A stretch of 62,124 nt of DNA from positions 1 through 62,124 of the forward strand of contig CAIQWF010000021.1 of the NCBI GenBank assembly GCA_903875455.1, written 5' to 3'. Positions 1 to 9,469 of the stretch are shown in pieces. The translations under genes and the position numbers were made by a program. Under the pieces are notes generated by a model, which did no database searches, was not told where the DNA came from, and saw only the letters and a program-made list of their open reading frames with translations. Origin of the DNA: an uncultured Pseudomonadota bacterium. GTDB taxonomy: Bacteria > Pseudomonadota > Gammaproteobacteria > Methylococcales > Methylomonadaceae. Position 1 is the stretch's first letter; each line of letters begins with the position of its first letter.

Positions 1-558
1 GGCTGTCATAAATCTATGGAAAAGGCTTTTCGGTTTCAGCACTCAGCCCCCGGTTTCCCGGTAGACTTCGATGTTTTAGGGGCAAAAATTGAATTCGACC
101 TGATGACTCCCGGCGAAGTACGCGAATTCGGCGACATGCGTGTCACCACAAAGCTCCAGAAACACAGTGGAGATTCCTACGGTTATCGTTTTGAACATAA
201 CGGCAAAACCCTAATCTATTCGACTGATTCCGAGCACAAACTTGAAGACATTACCGAGAGCGAGGAGTTTGTTGACTTCTTCCGAAACGCCGATTTGGTA
301 ATCTTCGATGCCATGTATTCTCTTGCCGACGCCATTTCAATCAAGGCGGACTGGGGCCATTCAAGCAACATTGTCGGTGTTGAGCTCTGTCAACAGGCCG
401 GGGTCAAATGTTTCTGCATGTATCACCACGAACCGGCCCACGATGACCAGACCATCATGCAAACCCTGGCCGAAACCAGACGTTTCGAGGAAATTACCCG
501 CTACGGCCCCCCCCTTGAAATTATTTCTGCTTACGACAGTCTCGAGATTAATCTTTGA
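1..558 (+). CDS. MBL-fold metallohydrolase, C-terminal part (5' end outside window)
   Basis: The frame is open from base 1, and the residues before the first ATG (16) read GCHKS, so the gene almost certainly starts upstream and the ATG at 16 is internal. What remains matches the C-terminal half of a metallo-beta-lactamase-fold hydrolase: a GHSSN segment in the middle and YHHEPAHDD near the end supply the late metal-binding His/Asp ligands, and the N-terminal HxHxDH motif must lie to the left. The stop TGA overlaps the TTG start of the CHASE2-PP2C gene, which suggests translational coupling and a shared role. The substrate is unknown. MBL domains of this type also occur in signalling proteins next to phosphatases and STAS proteins. 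Confidence 0.75.
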   Translation, partial: GCHKSMEKAFRFQHSAPGFPVDFDVLGAKIEFDLMTPGEVREFGDMRVTTKLQKHSGDSYGYRFEHNGKTLIYSTDSEHKLEDITESEEFVDFFRNADLVIFDAMYSLADAISIKADWGHSSNIVGVELCQQAGVKCFCMYHHEPAHDDQTIMQTLAETRRFEEITRYGPPLEIISAYDSLEINL

Positions 559-2783
559 AACAGTTGTTAATCAGGCTGTCACATCTATGGCGGGCCGGAA
601 ACGGACGAATTGTCGCTGCGGCTATTCTCACTGCTTTTACATTGCTGCTAAATTTCCCCGAACTGCCCCCCTTCAAGTCTGCACGCCTGGCACTGTTTGA
701 CCAATATCAGCAGCTATTCCCTCGCCAACCTCAATCATCACCTGTAGTCATTGTGGCGATTGATGAGGAAACTCTAACCGCCCTTGGACAATGGCCATGG
801 CCGCGTAACTATTTTGCTGCCCTGATTGATGCCATTTCAGCATTTAAACCCGCCGCTGTAGGGCTGGATATTATCATGCCAGAACCTGACCGCGCCTCGC
901 CAGAGGCTGTGGCAGAATCACGCTCCGACCTGTCTGATAGTGTTCGCAAAGCTTTGACCAGCCTCACAACAAACGACCAACAGTTTCAGAAAAGCCTTGC
1001 CAACACACCTGCCGTATTAGGAGCAGCAGGCTTTAAGTTTAAAACTTCTGCCACATTGGATGGTCTACGCTTAAAAGCTATTGAGGTACAAGGAAATGAT
1101 CCTTTGCCCTGGTTAAATGCCTATCCTTATGTGCTTGCCAGTCTACCGGAATTTCAAGCTGCCGCTCATGGGCAAGCTTTATTGTCCAGCGACCCTGAGC
1201 GTGGGATAGTAAGACGTGCGGCGTTGCTGTCAAATCTTAATGGCGTAATCACTCCGGGCCTTGCGCTGGAAATGCTGCGTGTTGCCCATGCTGCGCCACA
1301 CATCATTGTCAATTCAGGGATTCATGGCGTTGAGTCTGTGACTGTCGGCACACAGCATATTTCCTTGCAAAGCAATGGCGAAGCGTGGGTACATTTCAGC
1401 GAATTTTCAGAGCAACGTTTCATTTCTGCTTCCAGCTTGCTCAAAAACCAGGTGCCACCTGAACGCATCACAGGAAAGCTGGTGTTAATCGGCTTGACAG
1501 GCTTGGGATTGCAGGATCTTATTACTACCCCGCTTGGTGACAGACGGCCCGGTGTTGATGTTCATGCCCAATTGCTTGAAAGTTTTGCGGAAAATCATTT
1601 CTTGACCCGCCCCTGGTGGATGCACTGGCTTGAGTTGGCTGTGTTAGTCGGAGGCGGTTTGATGCTAATCTGGATTACCCCGAATGCCAGAATTCTAACT
1701 CCACAAAAAAATAGCACTCCAGACAAAACGGCAACAGCCAACCTGTCAGCAAATGAAATAGCGGAAAGAAGAAGCGTTGATCGCAACAATGTGGTCAACC
1801 CTAAATTCCTGGGGATTTTGGTTATTCTTCAGTTTGTTTTATTGTTCGGCACCGGTATCGTGGCCTTCCGCTGGTTTGGACTGTTATTTGATGCAGCCAG
1901 CCTGTTTATGATGCTAAGCGTGGTTTTTGCCAGTCTGTTGTTCAGTGTCTTCATTGAGTTCGCTCACCAACGTAAAATCATGGAAATCGCATTCCAAAAT
2001 CAACGGGTAAAATCGGCCAAGTTGGCGGGCGAGCTCGATGCAGCCCGGCGCATTCAGCTGGGTACTTTACCAACCGCTACCACTTCTTTTCCCAAAGAAA
2101 GCCGTTTTGAAATCGATGCCCTGCTGGAGCCTGCCCGCCAGGTTGGAGGCGATCTCTATGATTTTTTCATGATTGACCCGCAACGGTTATTTTTTATTAT
2201 CGGCGATGTTTCCGGTAAAGGATTGCCGGCCAGCCTGTTCATGGTCGTCACAAAAGCCTTGGGAAAAAGTGTCGCTTTGCGCGGAAACAACGGCATTGAT
2301 ACCATTATCAGCCAAGCCAACACGGAAATGGCCCGCGAAAATCCTGAAATGCTGTTTGTTACTGCGGTGGCCGGGATACTTAATGTTGAAACCGGGGCGT
2401 TAGAGTTGGTCAACGCAGGGCATGATGCACCTTTGCGGATTAAGACAACGGGTCATATTGAAAGTGTCGCTGGCGAAGGCGGGCCGCCATTGTGTGTATT
2501 AGACGACTTCATTTACCCTGTCGAGCATTTACAACTTGCTGCGGGTGATACATTGCTGCTGCTCACCGACGGAATCACCGAAGCCATGAATGAAAACAAG
2601 GAACTGTACAGTATGGAACGGGTGAGAACGCTGTTAAATAGTCTGCCTCTTAATCAACATCCTAACAGCTTTTTAACCGCGCTGCGTGAGGATGTTCGGG
2701 CCTTTGTCGGCAACGCAGAACCCTCAGACGACTTGACGCTGCTGGTGCTGCGCTGGCAGGGAGCTGAAAAACTCAGCGTTTAA
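555..2783 (+). CDS. CHASE2 sensor domain - PP2C/SpoIIE-type protein phosphatase
   Basis: A 742-residue membrane protein. It has a first membrane segment at about 20-37, an extracytoplasmic CHASE2 domain to about 340, three further hydrophobic segments (about 355-373, 418-437 and 440-465) and a PP2C/SpoIIE phosphatase domain from about 490 to the end. Metal-binding acidic residues are visible in VGGDLYDFF, IGDVSGKGLPA, LLTDGITEA and SDDLTLLVL. The start is TTG at 555, overlapping the previous stop (TTGA); the nearby ATG at 587 is out of frame. By family knowledge, such RsbU-like enzymes dephosphorylate STAS anti-anti-sigma factors in response to an external signal. The RsbW-like ATPase, FecR and OmpA genes nearby fit an envelope-sensing partner-switching circuit. 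No STAS gene is visible in the window. Confidence 0.85.
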   Translation: MKQLLIRLSHLWRAGNGRIVAAAILTAFTLLLNFPELPPFKSARLALFDQYQQLFPRQPQSSPVVIVAIDEETLTALGQWPWPRNYFAALIDAISAFKPAAVGLDIIMPEPDRASPEAVAESRSDLSDSVRKALTSLTTNDQQFQKSLANTPAVLGAAGFKFKTSATLDGLRLKAIEVQGNDPLPWLNAYPYVLASLPEFQAAAHGQALLSSDPERGIVRRAALLSNLNGVITPGLALEMLRVAHAAPHIIVNSGIHGVESVTVGTQHISLQSNGEAWVHFSEFSEQRFISASSLLKNQVPPERITGKLVLIGLTGLGLQDLITTPLGDRRPGVDVHAQLLESFAENHFLTRPWWMHWLELAVLVGGGLMLIWITPNARILTPQKNSTPDKTATANLSANEIAERRSVDRNNVVNPKFLGILVILQFVLLFGTGIVAFRWFGLLFDAASLFMMLSVVFASLLFSVFIEFAHQRKIMEIAFQNQRVKSAKLAGELDAARRIQLGTLPTATTSFPKESRFEIDALLEPARQVGGDLYDFFMIDPQRLFFIIGDVSGKGLPASLFMVVTKALGKSVALRGNNGIDTIISQANTEMARENPEMLFVTAVAGILNVETGALELVNAGHDAPLRIKTTGHIESVAGEGGPPLCVLDDFIYPVEHLQLAAGDTLLLLTDGITEAMNENKELYSMERVRTLLNSLPLNQHPNSFLTALREDVRAFVGNAEPSDDLTLLVLRWQGAEKLSV

Positions 2784-2813
2784 GAAAACATGATTTTGGA
2801 GCCGGGGTTTTAA

Positions 2814-3407
2814 CTAGCGAACACTAATTTCAACGCGGCGATTTTTCGGTTCAGATACTTCGTCATCGGTTGGCACCAACGGCTCACGCTCACCTCGCCC
2901 TGCTGTTTCAATTCGGTCCGCAGTAATCCCGTTTGCTAACAGGATTTTACGCATGACGTTAGCCCGCTTGAGCGAAAGGTCGTCATTTCCCTCTACATTA
3001 CCGACCCGGTCAGTGTGTCCGATTACCACAATTTCTGGGGCTTTGCGGGTTTTCAGGTCAGCTTTCACCTTCTCCACCACCACTAAAGACTGTTGTGCAA
3101 TTTCATCTTTACCGGTTACAAAATAAACAATGTAGGAAGTAGGACGTTTCGGTTGGGCATCAAGAGCCTCGCCGTAACGGTTACGCACAGACTCCGGGCT
3201 TTCCTTGTCAAGACTGATTGAGCCACTTTTATTGACATTGAGAGCCTGATAGGGCTGGTCGATAACCTGCTCGCCTGTTTTCGTTTTTAGTACCAGCGCA
3301 CTTTTACTGCCATCGGCATTAGGCAGAAGCACAACCCGGTCAGCGGCACAGCCTGTGATTGTGGCGATAAGAATTGAAAGAGCCAGTGTTTTTGCGAAAC
3401 GTCTCAT
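2814..3407 (-). CDS. OmpA-family lipoprotein
   Basis: The 197-residue product begins with a lipoprotein signal (hydrophobic stretch ending in a TGC lipobox, Cys at about 20). The C-terminal half is an OmpA/Pal-like peptidoglycan-binding domain: VIGHTDRVG at about 130-138, LSLKRANVM, and a closing RRVEISVR. It should therefore be an outer-membrane lipoprotein that anchors to peptidoglycan. It lies 2 bp downstream of the FecR gene and the two appear cotranscribed, convergent with the CHASE2 phosphatase gene. FecR/OmpA/CHASE2 neighbours are a recurrent association, so a role in envelope sensing is inferred rather than shown. Confidence 0.85.
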   Translation of the reverse strand: MRRFAKTLALSILIATITGCAADRVVLLPNADGSKSALVLKTKTGEQVIDQPYQALNVNKSGSISLDKESPESVRNRYGEALDAQPKRPTSYIVYFVTGKDEIAQQSLVVVEKVKADLKTRKAPEIVVIGHTDRVGNVEGNDDLSLKRANVMRKILLANGITADRIETAGRGEREPLVPTDDEVSEPKNRRVEISVR

Positions 3408-3409
3408 GT

Positions 3410-3859
3410 CTAATTAGCCTCAATCACAAATTCTGTTCCACGTGCGCCAAGTATCATGGTCGGAGTACGGTATGTCACGGCATTAGGCGAGGTTTTAGAA
3501 AGCTTGCCTGAAACCACTGCCAGAGTTCCCCGCTTCAGCGAAGCATCAAGCTCACCGGCGTTTGTAGTGCTATTGAAGACGAACTTGTTGATGCTCAAGG
3601 TCGAGTTTGAACCGGCAGAAAGCAGCGTGCCATCGTGCAAGGTAATTCCAATCGAGCTGTCAGCACCGGTAACGACCCGATCCGAAACTAACACCCTGTT
3701 TCCCTGTTTTGCATCCAGTCTCTGCTCACCTCGCTCTATGACCACAGCGCCTTTGGTTTGCTTGATCATTCCGGCATCATTATCAGCGTATGCAGCTCCC
3801 ATTGACATCATCATGATTAAGCCAGTCATCATGCTTGTTTTTTTGGTAATAATCGACAT
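3410..3859 (-). CDS. FecR-domain secreted protein
   Basis: The product is about 149 residues with an N-terminal signal peptide (basic start, methionine-rich hydrophobic core, AYA cleavage-like site) followed by a single FecR domain. The family pattern runs from 'GAVVIERG' through the glycine-rich 'ITLHDGTLLS' and 'VSGKLSK' to a terminal 'ILGARGTEFVIEAN'. The ATG at 3859 is preferred over the one at 3865, because a GAGGAGAG ribosome-binding site sits 6 bases before it. Unlike the FecR anti-sigma regulator of iron uptake it has no membrane or sigma-binding region, so it is a periplasmic FecR-like protein of unknown ligand. It is the first gene of a two-gene unit with the OmpA lipoprotein. Confidence 0.8.
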   Translation of the reverse strand: MSIITKKTSMMTGLIMMMSMGAAYADNDAGMIKQTKGAVVIERGEQRLDAKQGNRVLVSDRVVTGADSSIGITLHDGTLLSAGSNSTLSINKFVFNSTTNAGELDASLKRGTLAVVSGKLSKTSPNAVTYRTPTMILGARGTEFVIEAN

Positions 3860-4057
3860 TATCATCTCTCCTCGACCGCAGTTTTAAAGCACAAAGAGCT
3901 TTATCATTCGCTCCTTGCTACCTTACAGAAACACCCGCAAAAAACAGTTAATGTTACTGTCATCTCTACTGGTACAAAATTTATTAAATCTCGTACACCA
4001 TTGTTTTTATTGTGGCACAATTATCGATAACAACACAAGCTGTCTAAAATACCACAA

Positions 4058-4459
4058 ATGAACTGCTCCCCTCATCAATTTTCCGCACGCTTGACCTTAC
4101 TGACCGAAGCCCTGACTCACGTGGCTACAATCTGTCATCAGGCGGGATTAAGCAAAAATCAACAGCTACGGGTAGAGCTGGTGATAGAGGAATTATTCAC
4201 CAACACCGTGCGGCACGGTTATGGCGAAGACTGCGACCATCCTATCTGGATTGCCGCCGAAATGAATACCGAAAGCTTGTGCATTACCTATCAGGATGCA
4301 GCTCCGGCCTATAATCCTCTAACTCGTCCAATAAACAAAAGTCCTTACGCCATCGGCGGACTGGGCGTAACCCTTATTGAAAAATTCGCCCAGCCTTATT
4401 ATCTTCATGAAAATGGACGTAATACCCTGATTCTGACATTTCAACTATCCGCAGATTGA
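4058..4459 (+). CDS. RsbW-like ATP-binding (HATPase_c_2) regulator
   Basis: A 133-residue GHKL-type ATPase. The N box is ELVIEELFTNTVRHG (about 42-56), the G1-like region is DAAPAYNP, and the G2-like loop is GGLGVTLIEKF. There is no phosphoacceptor histidine domain, so it resembles anti-sigma/serine-kinase switches (RsbW/SpoIIAB family) rather than a two-component kinase. It is divergent from fecR across about 200 bp. The PP2C phosphatase encoded close by is the natural opposing enzyme. The missing third component, a STAS protein, probably lies left of the window or elsewhere. Confidence 0.8.
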   Translation: MNCSPHQFSARLTLLTEALTHVATICHQAGLSKNQQLRVELVIEELFTNTVRHGYGEDCDHPIWIAAEMNTESLCITYQDAAPAYNPLTRPINKSPYAIGGLGVTLIEKFAQPYYLHENGRNTLILTFQLSAD

Positions 4460-4506
4460 CTGAAAGCGGCTAACGCTGTCTTTCCAGTCTAAATAACCCG
4501 CAACTG

Positions 4507-5219
4507 TTACTTTTTAAAACTCACCACTTTATGCAACGGATTGAGATTAATCTCATCAATCACAATCTGCGGATTTGCATTCAGGATATAGCTCACCGCT
4601 TGCGCCACATCTTCCGGCAACAAATGCTGGCAACGCTGCTCACCCGGGGCAAAATTCAACTCCTGAAAAAACTGGCTCTTCACCATGCCCGGATTAATCA
4701 GACCAACACGCACACCACTGCTTGCGCACTCTTCCCGCAGCGCCTGGGTAAAACCGCGCAAGGCAAATTTACTGGCGCAATAAATACTGCCTTTTCTGCT
4801 GCCTTTCAAGGCCGCCTCCGAGCCGATAAAAATCAGATCCGCATGAGATTTCTGTTTCAAACCGGGTAATAAAGCCCGGGTTAAAAAAGCAACACTGGTA
4901 AAGTTTACCGTCATCAAGCTGTCAATTTGCGGGTATGAAAACTCCTCCAGCGAACCAAATTGTCCGTAACCTGCGGCGAAAACAACACTATCCAGCGCCG
5001 GATATTTTTTCAGGATTTGTTTGGCTTTTTCAGGCAAAGTGTTTAACTGCCGCAAATCCATCTCAACAGAAAAAAATTCGGCTGTGATTTGGTGAATTTT
5101 CGGCAATCACGCGAACAGCCAATCACGGTATGGCCTTGCGCTAACAAATCCATTGCGATTGCCCGGCCAATACCGGAACTGGCACCGGTAACCAAAACAG
5201 TGCGGGTTAAAGAGTGCAT
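4507..5219 (-). pseudogene. Short-chain dehydrogenase/reductase gene split by a frameshift
   Basis: The true start is the ATG at 5219, which overlaps the end of the radical SAM gene by 13 bp. That frame encodes the Rossmann nucleotide-binding start with TGASSGIG and runs to VIGCSRD near 5107. The rest continues in another frame from about 5106, with FAAGYGQFG and the catalytic IGSEAAL...YCASK (Ser, then Tyr-x-x-x-Lys). The total of 713 bases is one short of 238 codons, so a single missing base near 5103-5112 joins the halves into a normal-length SDR. It could be a real pseudogene, a sequencing error, or (least likely) a recoding site. The substrate is unknown. Confidence 0.8.
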
Positions 5220-6199
5220 GGAAAAAACTTTTCCTTTGGAATATAGGCCAACAGTAATTCAGAGCAATAACGCATCATTTCCTGCTCCAGTTCGGACTTA
5301 TAAGACACCATGCCGTTTTCTTGCTGCAACGGGCTGGCAAACAGCTTTTCTTCCGGGTAAAGCCTGTGAATTTTTTTGAAAAAGTTTTCCGGCAACCTGA
5401 ACACGCCCAAGCTAACAGAATGCAATTGCTCCAGGTTGATTCTGGCAAAAACATCGGCAAACAACTGTTGATACTGTTTTTTATAACCGCTTTGATAAAT
5501 TAACGGATCAAAGCGCAAACCGATTTGCCAGCCTTGCTGCTGCAATTTACACAGAGCATCCAACCGGCGCGAAACTGGCGGCGCTTTGACTTCGACTTTT
5601 GTGGCAATCTCATCAGGGCTTAAACTGAAGGCGACGACGCAGCGCGGTAACGGTTCGCGATTTAACAGGCTGCGAACCTGGGTGCTTTTGGTTCGTAGCT
5701 CTAACCAGGCATTAGGAATTCCGGCAAAAAACGGTAAAAAATTTTCAGCAAAACCGGTTACAGGCTCCAAAGCCAGACTATCGCAGTCATAACCGGAGAA
5801 AAAATGAATCGCTTCATCTGGCGAGGCCGCGCAAATATCGCGAATCTGTTGTTGATAATCTTCATAATTCACAAACAAGACATAATTTGCCGACTGATAC
5901 ATGCCCTGCAAGAAACAATAGCGGCAATCGTATAAACAGTTCAGAACATGGGAAAAATAATAGTTTTTAGCCGCGCCGATACCATAACCTTGCGGCGCAG
6001 GCAGGGCAAAATGGTTATGTTTATGTGCCAGAATCAGTGCGGGCTGCTGTTTTTGCAAGCGAAAATTTTGCGCTTTCGGATTGAAAACCTCGCCGTAACG
6101 GTCACAGATTATTTTCTGCACCGCAGGAAAACGGGCGCAGATTTCTTTAACCCGGGGGTGCTCGGCAATAGCCGACTCAATATATAAAACGCTAATCAC
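5207..6199 (-). CDS. SPL-family radical SAM protein (spore photoproduct lyase-like)
   Basis: A 330-residue protein with a CxxxCxxC cluster motif (CLYDCRYC, about 90-97) that would bind the 4Fe-4S cluster, set in the context GYGIGAAKNYYFSH...FLQGMYQSANYV, which is characteristic of the SPL/photolyase-like COG1533 group. By family, radical SAM chemistry repairs or modifies a nucleobase. In non-sporulating proteobacteria the substrate is not established, so 'spore photoproduct lyase' should not be taken literally. It overlaps the SDR start by 13 bp and is therefore probably translationally coupled to it. It lies 7 bp downstream of the hybrid kinase gene's end region on the same strand. Confidence 0.8.
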   Translation of the reverse strand: MISVLYIESAIAEHPRVKEICARFPAVQKIICDRYGEVFNPKAQNFRLQKQQPALILAHKHNHFALPAPQGYGIGAAKNYYFSHVLNCLYDCRYCFLQGMYQSANYVLFVNYEDYQQQIRDICAASPDEAIHFFSGYDCDSLALEPVTGFAENFLPFFAGIPNAWLELRTKSTQVRSLLNREPLPRCVVAFSLSPDEIATKVEVKAPPVSRRLDALCKLQQQGWQIGLRFDPLIYQSGYKKQYQQLFADVFARINLEQLHSVSLGVFRLPENFFKKIHRLYPEEKLFASPLQQENGMVSYKSELEQEMMRYCSELLLAYIPKEKFFPCTL

Positions 6200-6205
6200 G
6201 GCAAC

Positions 6206-9200
6206 CTAATCAAGATTCAGTCTTTTACGCAAAACCTTGGATAAACTGCTCAAATCCTGTTCAATTTGCGGGATCAGCTCGGCACAGCCGACAAAATCGC
6301 CCTGCCCTGCCAAAATTTCCGGCTTTTTGATGTCCTGTTCGATTTTTTCCGCACCTATAGTAGCGCAAACCCCTCTTAAGGTGTGCAGCTCGCGCTGGAG
6401 TGCATTGCCATCTTGCTCTGCCAAAGCCCGCTTGATATTGTTCAGGTAAGAATCCTGTTCTTCCAAAAATAAATTAACCAGCATTTCCAGAATTTCGGTT
6501 TCACCGCCAAGACGACTCAATGCCGCACTCCAATTACAAATACTGCTATCCTCGACTTTCGCCTCTGCCTTATGCACAGGAATCGAAAATAAAATGCCAA
6601 TTTGTGTCAACAACTCCTGCACATTAATCGGCTTTGGCACATAGGCATCCATTCCGGCAGCAATGGCGCGTTCCTTGTCTTCTTTCATGGCATTAGCCGT
6701 CATGGCGATAATCGGAATCCGTCCGCCTTTTTGCTGTTCCAGTTCCCTGATTTTCGATGCAGCCTCCAAACCATTCATTTCCGGCATTTGAAAATCCATT
6801 AAAATCAAGTCAAAGGGTTGTTGCTGAAACAAATCCACAGCCTCCAGACCGTTATTGGCAATTTTGACTTCATACCCCTGTTTTTCCAGCAGCTTTTTTG
6901 CCAGTTTTTGGTTAATCAAATTATCTTCAGCAAGCAGGATATTTAGCTTTAAATTTATTTCATTATGCTTATTTGCGGCCTCAATCATTTCTGTACTCAC
7001 GGGTAATATTTGTTGATCTTGATCTGATAAATTACTGGACTGGACAGCAGATTCTGCCTCGGCGTTTTTGTAGTCAAACCAGCAGGTAAAAAAGAAACTG
7101 GTGCCCTCATTAGGCCGACTTTCCAGCCAAATAGTCCCTGCCATTAGTTCTATGAATTGTTTAGATATCGACAGACCCAAACCTGTGCCGCCAAAACGGC
7201 GGGTCACAGAAGTGTCTGCCTGCGAAAAAGCATCAAAAATAGAACTCTGCTTATCTTCGGCAATTCCTATGCCGGTGTCCGCCACAGTAAACATCAAACA
7301 ACATTTATCTGCGGTTTTGTCTGCCAGAGCAACGGTCAGTTTAATGCTGCCTTGCAAGGTAAATTTAATGGCGTTGCCCACCAGGTTGAGAATAACCTGT
7401 CGCAATCGCCCCGGATCTCCAATTAACAGCAAATTCGGCAGCAACGTTATCTGGTTTTCCCAACTCAGCGCTATCCCCTTTTGTTCTGCTTTTGGCAGCA
7501 AAATGGCCAGGGTTTTCTTCAGCAAATTGTCAAGATCAAACTCAATATGTTCTAAAACCAGTTTTCCTGATTCAATCTTGGAAAAATCCAGAATGTCATT
7601 CACGATTGCCAATAAAGCATAAGAAGAATCTTTTACAATTTCCAAAAACTCTCTTTGCTCGCTATTCAATTCCGTTTCCAGGGTCAACTCCGTCATGCCG
7701 ATAATGCCATTCATCGGCGTACGGATTTCATGGCTCATATTGGCCAAAAAATCGCTTTTTGCCTGGCTGGCCTGCTGGGCGCTGATAATTGCCTGCTTGA
7801 CTATTTTTTCATCGGCCTTGCGTTTGCTGATGTCGCTGAATACCGCCACTGTACCGATCTTTTCATCGCCTTCCAGCAATGGCACCGCAATCACAGCAAT
7901 AGGCAAAATCCGCCCGTCTTTATGGGTAAAAAACTCAGTGTCCGAGCTGTAAATCGTGTTGTTTGCAATCGCCCCGTGTGCCAGACAATTATCTTTTGCA
8001 AGAGGCCGCCCATGTTCGTCCTGAAAATGAATGATTTCATGCAGATCTTTATGCAGCAATTCCGCTTCGGTCCAGCCCAAAATATTTTCAGCCTCTTTAT
8101 TCCAGAATGTGCACAAGCCCTTTTCATCCAGAGCATAAAGGCCTTGGGCCATAGTTTCAGTCACTTGTTTTAAAAAGTGCTGTCCATCCAGCAGCTGTTT
8201 TTCCAGCTCTTTTTGGCGGGTAATATCGGTCCGAATCGAAATGTAATAGTTGGGTTTACCCTTTTCATTCAAAAACGGCACGATGGTTCCGTTTACCCAA
8301 TAAAAACCGCCGTTTTTGGTTTTGTTTTTTATTTGTCCATGCCAGACTTTGCCGCGACAAATAGTGCGCCACATATCGTCATAAATTTCCTTGCCATGTT
8401 CACCGGATTTTAAAATCCGATGGTTTTTACCCAATAATTCTTCGGCGGAATAACCGCTGACTTCACAAAATTTATTATTAACGTAAGTGATATTCCCCTT
8501 CACGTCAGTGGCACTGACAATGGCGTGTTCATTCAGGGCAATCTGCTGTTTTTCAATATCTGCCAACACCTTTGCCAAGGTCGCCGATTTTTTTCTTAAT
8601 GAGGATAATAAATACACCACATACAGTACACTGAAAATCGCGATAAAAAACAGATTGTTTTGAACCTGGGATTTTTTTTCCTGCCGTTTGTCAAAATAGT
8701 CGATAACATGTCGCTCTATGTCTTCAGCAAGCGGTGGCGCTTTAATCTTGATAAAACTCTTCAGCGCGAAAGCCAGTTCTTCTTTATCTTTAAACAAAGC
8801 TCTGGCCTGGCCAATGAGCTCGGCTATTTTTTGATTCTGCGGTGGATTATTGGCACTCAGCGCCGATAAATCATTCAGCGTTACAACGGCACTGGCAGAG
8901 TGATTTGAAAAGTTAAGCAGGTTATGTTCGGCTAATCGCTCCAGTTGCGCGATTTTATTTTTAATTCTGACATCAACATCATCCTGATTGATAATCTGAT
9001 TGCACAACTGTTCAAACTTGTTGAGCTGGCGGTTGAATCTGTCAGCATCGCGTTTAAAGTCGTCAGCGGCCTGTCTTCTTTGATAAAGCTGTGAATAAAG
9101 CGCATCCAGTTGCAGGTGCATTAAATGGTCATATAGCCCGGTCATGGTGCTGATTTTGCCACTTAAGATTTGATAACTGTTGCGCTGTTCTGTTATCAAG

Positions 9201-9415
9201 CGGGCTGCTTCAGTGCGCTTGTCAAGACCATAGCCCATTTGCAGCACGGCTTGATTAAGCTGCAAGTCCAGTAGGCCGATTTTTTTGGTAATGGCCAGCA
9301 GATTATTCTCAAAACTTTGCTCTTCTTGCTCTTTATCATAAAAAAAAGCAACTGATAACAACATGATAATCAGAAAACTGGCAAAAATGTATTTTAGTAA
9401 AAAATCACGATTCAT
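6206..9415 (-). CDS. Hybrid sensor histidine kinase (sensor - PAS - PAS - HisKA - HATPase - REC - Hpt)
   Basis: A 1069-residue membrane kinase. It has an N-terminal membrane segment (about 10-26), a helical extracytoplasmic sensor to about 250 (resembling DAHL-type sensors), a second membrane segment near 255-272, and two PAS/PAC units (about 285-400 and 410-535). HisKA carries the phospho-His in [11 protein letters not shown] (about 562), followed by HATPase boxes such as [10 protein letters not shown] and [13 protein letters not shown] receiver domain has [13 protein letters not shown] (Asp about 872), and the C-terminal Hpt domain has ELHTLRG (His about 1011). All phosphorelay residues are present. 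The HD-GYP regulator encoded just upstream is the likely partner, which would link the signal to cyclic-di-GMP breakdown. Confidence 0.92.
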   Translation of the reverse strand: MNRDFLLKYIFASFLIIMLLSVAFFYDKEQEEQSFENNLLAITKKIGLLDLQLNQAVLQMGYGLDKRTEAARLITEQRNSYQILSGKISTMTGLYDHLMHLQLDALYSQLYQRRQAADDFKRDADRFNRQLNKFEQLCNQIINQDDVDVRIKNKIAQLERLAEHNLLNFSNHSASAVVTLNDLSALSANNPPQNQKIAELIGQARALFKDKEELAFALKSFIKIKAPPLAEDIERHVIDYFDKRQEKKSQVQNNLFFIAIFSVLYVVYLLSSLRKKSATLAKVLADIEKQQIALNEHAIVSATDVKGNITYVNNKFCEVSGYSAEELLGKNHRILKSGEHGKEIYDDMWRTICRGKVWHGQIKNKTKNGGFYWVNGTIVPFLNEKGKPNYYISIRTDITRQKELEKQLLDGQHFLKQVTETMAQGLYALDEKGLCTFWNKEAENILGWTEAELLHKDLHEIIHFQDEHGRPLAKDNCLAHGAIANNTIYSSDTEFFTHKDGRILPIAVIAVPLLEGDEKIGTVAVFSDISKRKADEKIVKQAIISAQQASQAKSDFLANMSHEIRTPMNGIIGMTELTLETELNSEQREFLEIVKDSSYALLAIVNDILDFSKIESGKLVLEHIEFDLDNLLKKTLAILLPKAEQKGIALSWENQITLLPNLLLIGDPGRLRQVILNLVGNAIKFTLQGSIKLTVALADKTADKCCLMFTVADTGIGIAEDKQSSIFDAFSQADTSVTRRFGGTGLGLSISKQFIELMAGTIWLESRPNEGTSFFFTCWFDYKNAEAESAVQSSNLSDQDQQILPVSTEMIEAANKHNEINLKLNILLAEDNLINQKLAKKLLEKQGYEVKIANNGLEAVDLFQQQPFDLILMDFQMPEMNGLEAASKIRELEQQKGGRIPIIAMTANAMKEDKERAIAAGMDAYVPKPINVQELLTQIGILFSIPVHKAEAKVEDSSICNWSAALSRLGGETEILEMLVNLFLEEQDSYLNNIKRALAEQDGNALQRELHTLRGVCATIGAEKIEQDIKKPEILAGQGDFVGCAELIPQIEQDLSSLSKVLRKRLNLD

Positions 9416-9469
9416 TTTTGTGTTATCAGCCGGAAGTTAGGCGCAAAAGTCAATGGACAACAGTGTTTT

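Noticed and set aside
3456-3887. 143-codon plus-strand ORF opposite fecR
   Set aside because: A shadow of the fecR reading frame. The opposite strand has a signal peptide and a full FecR domain.
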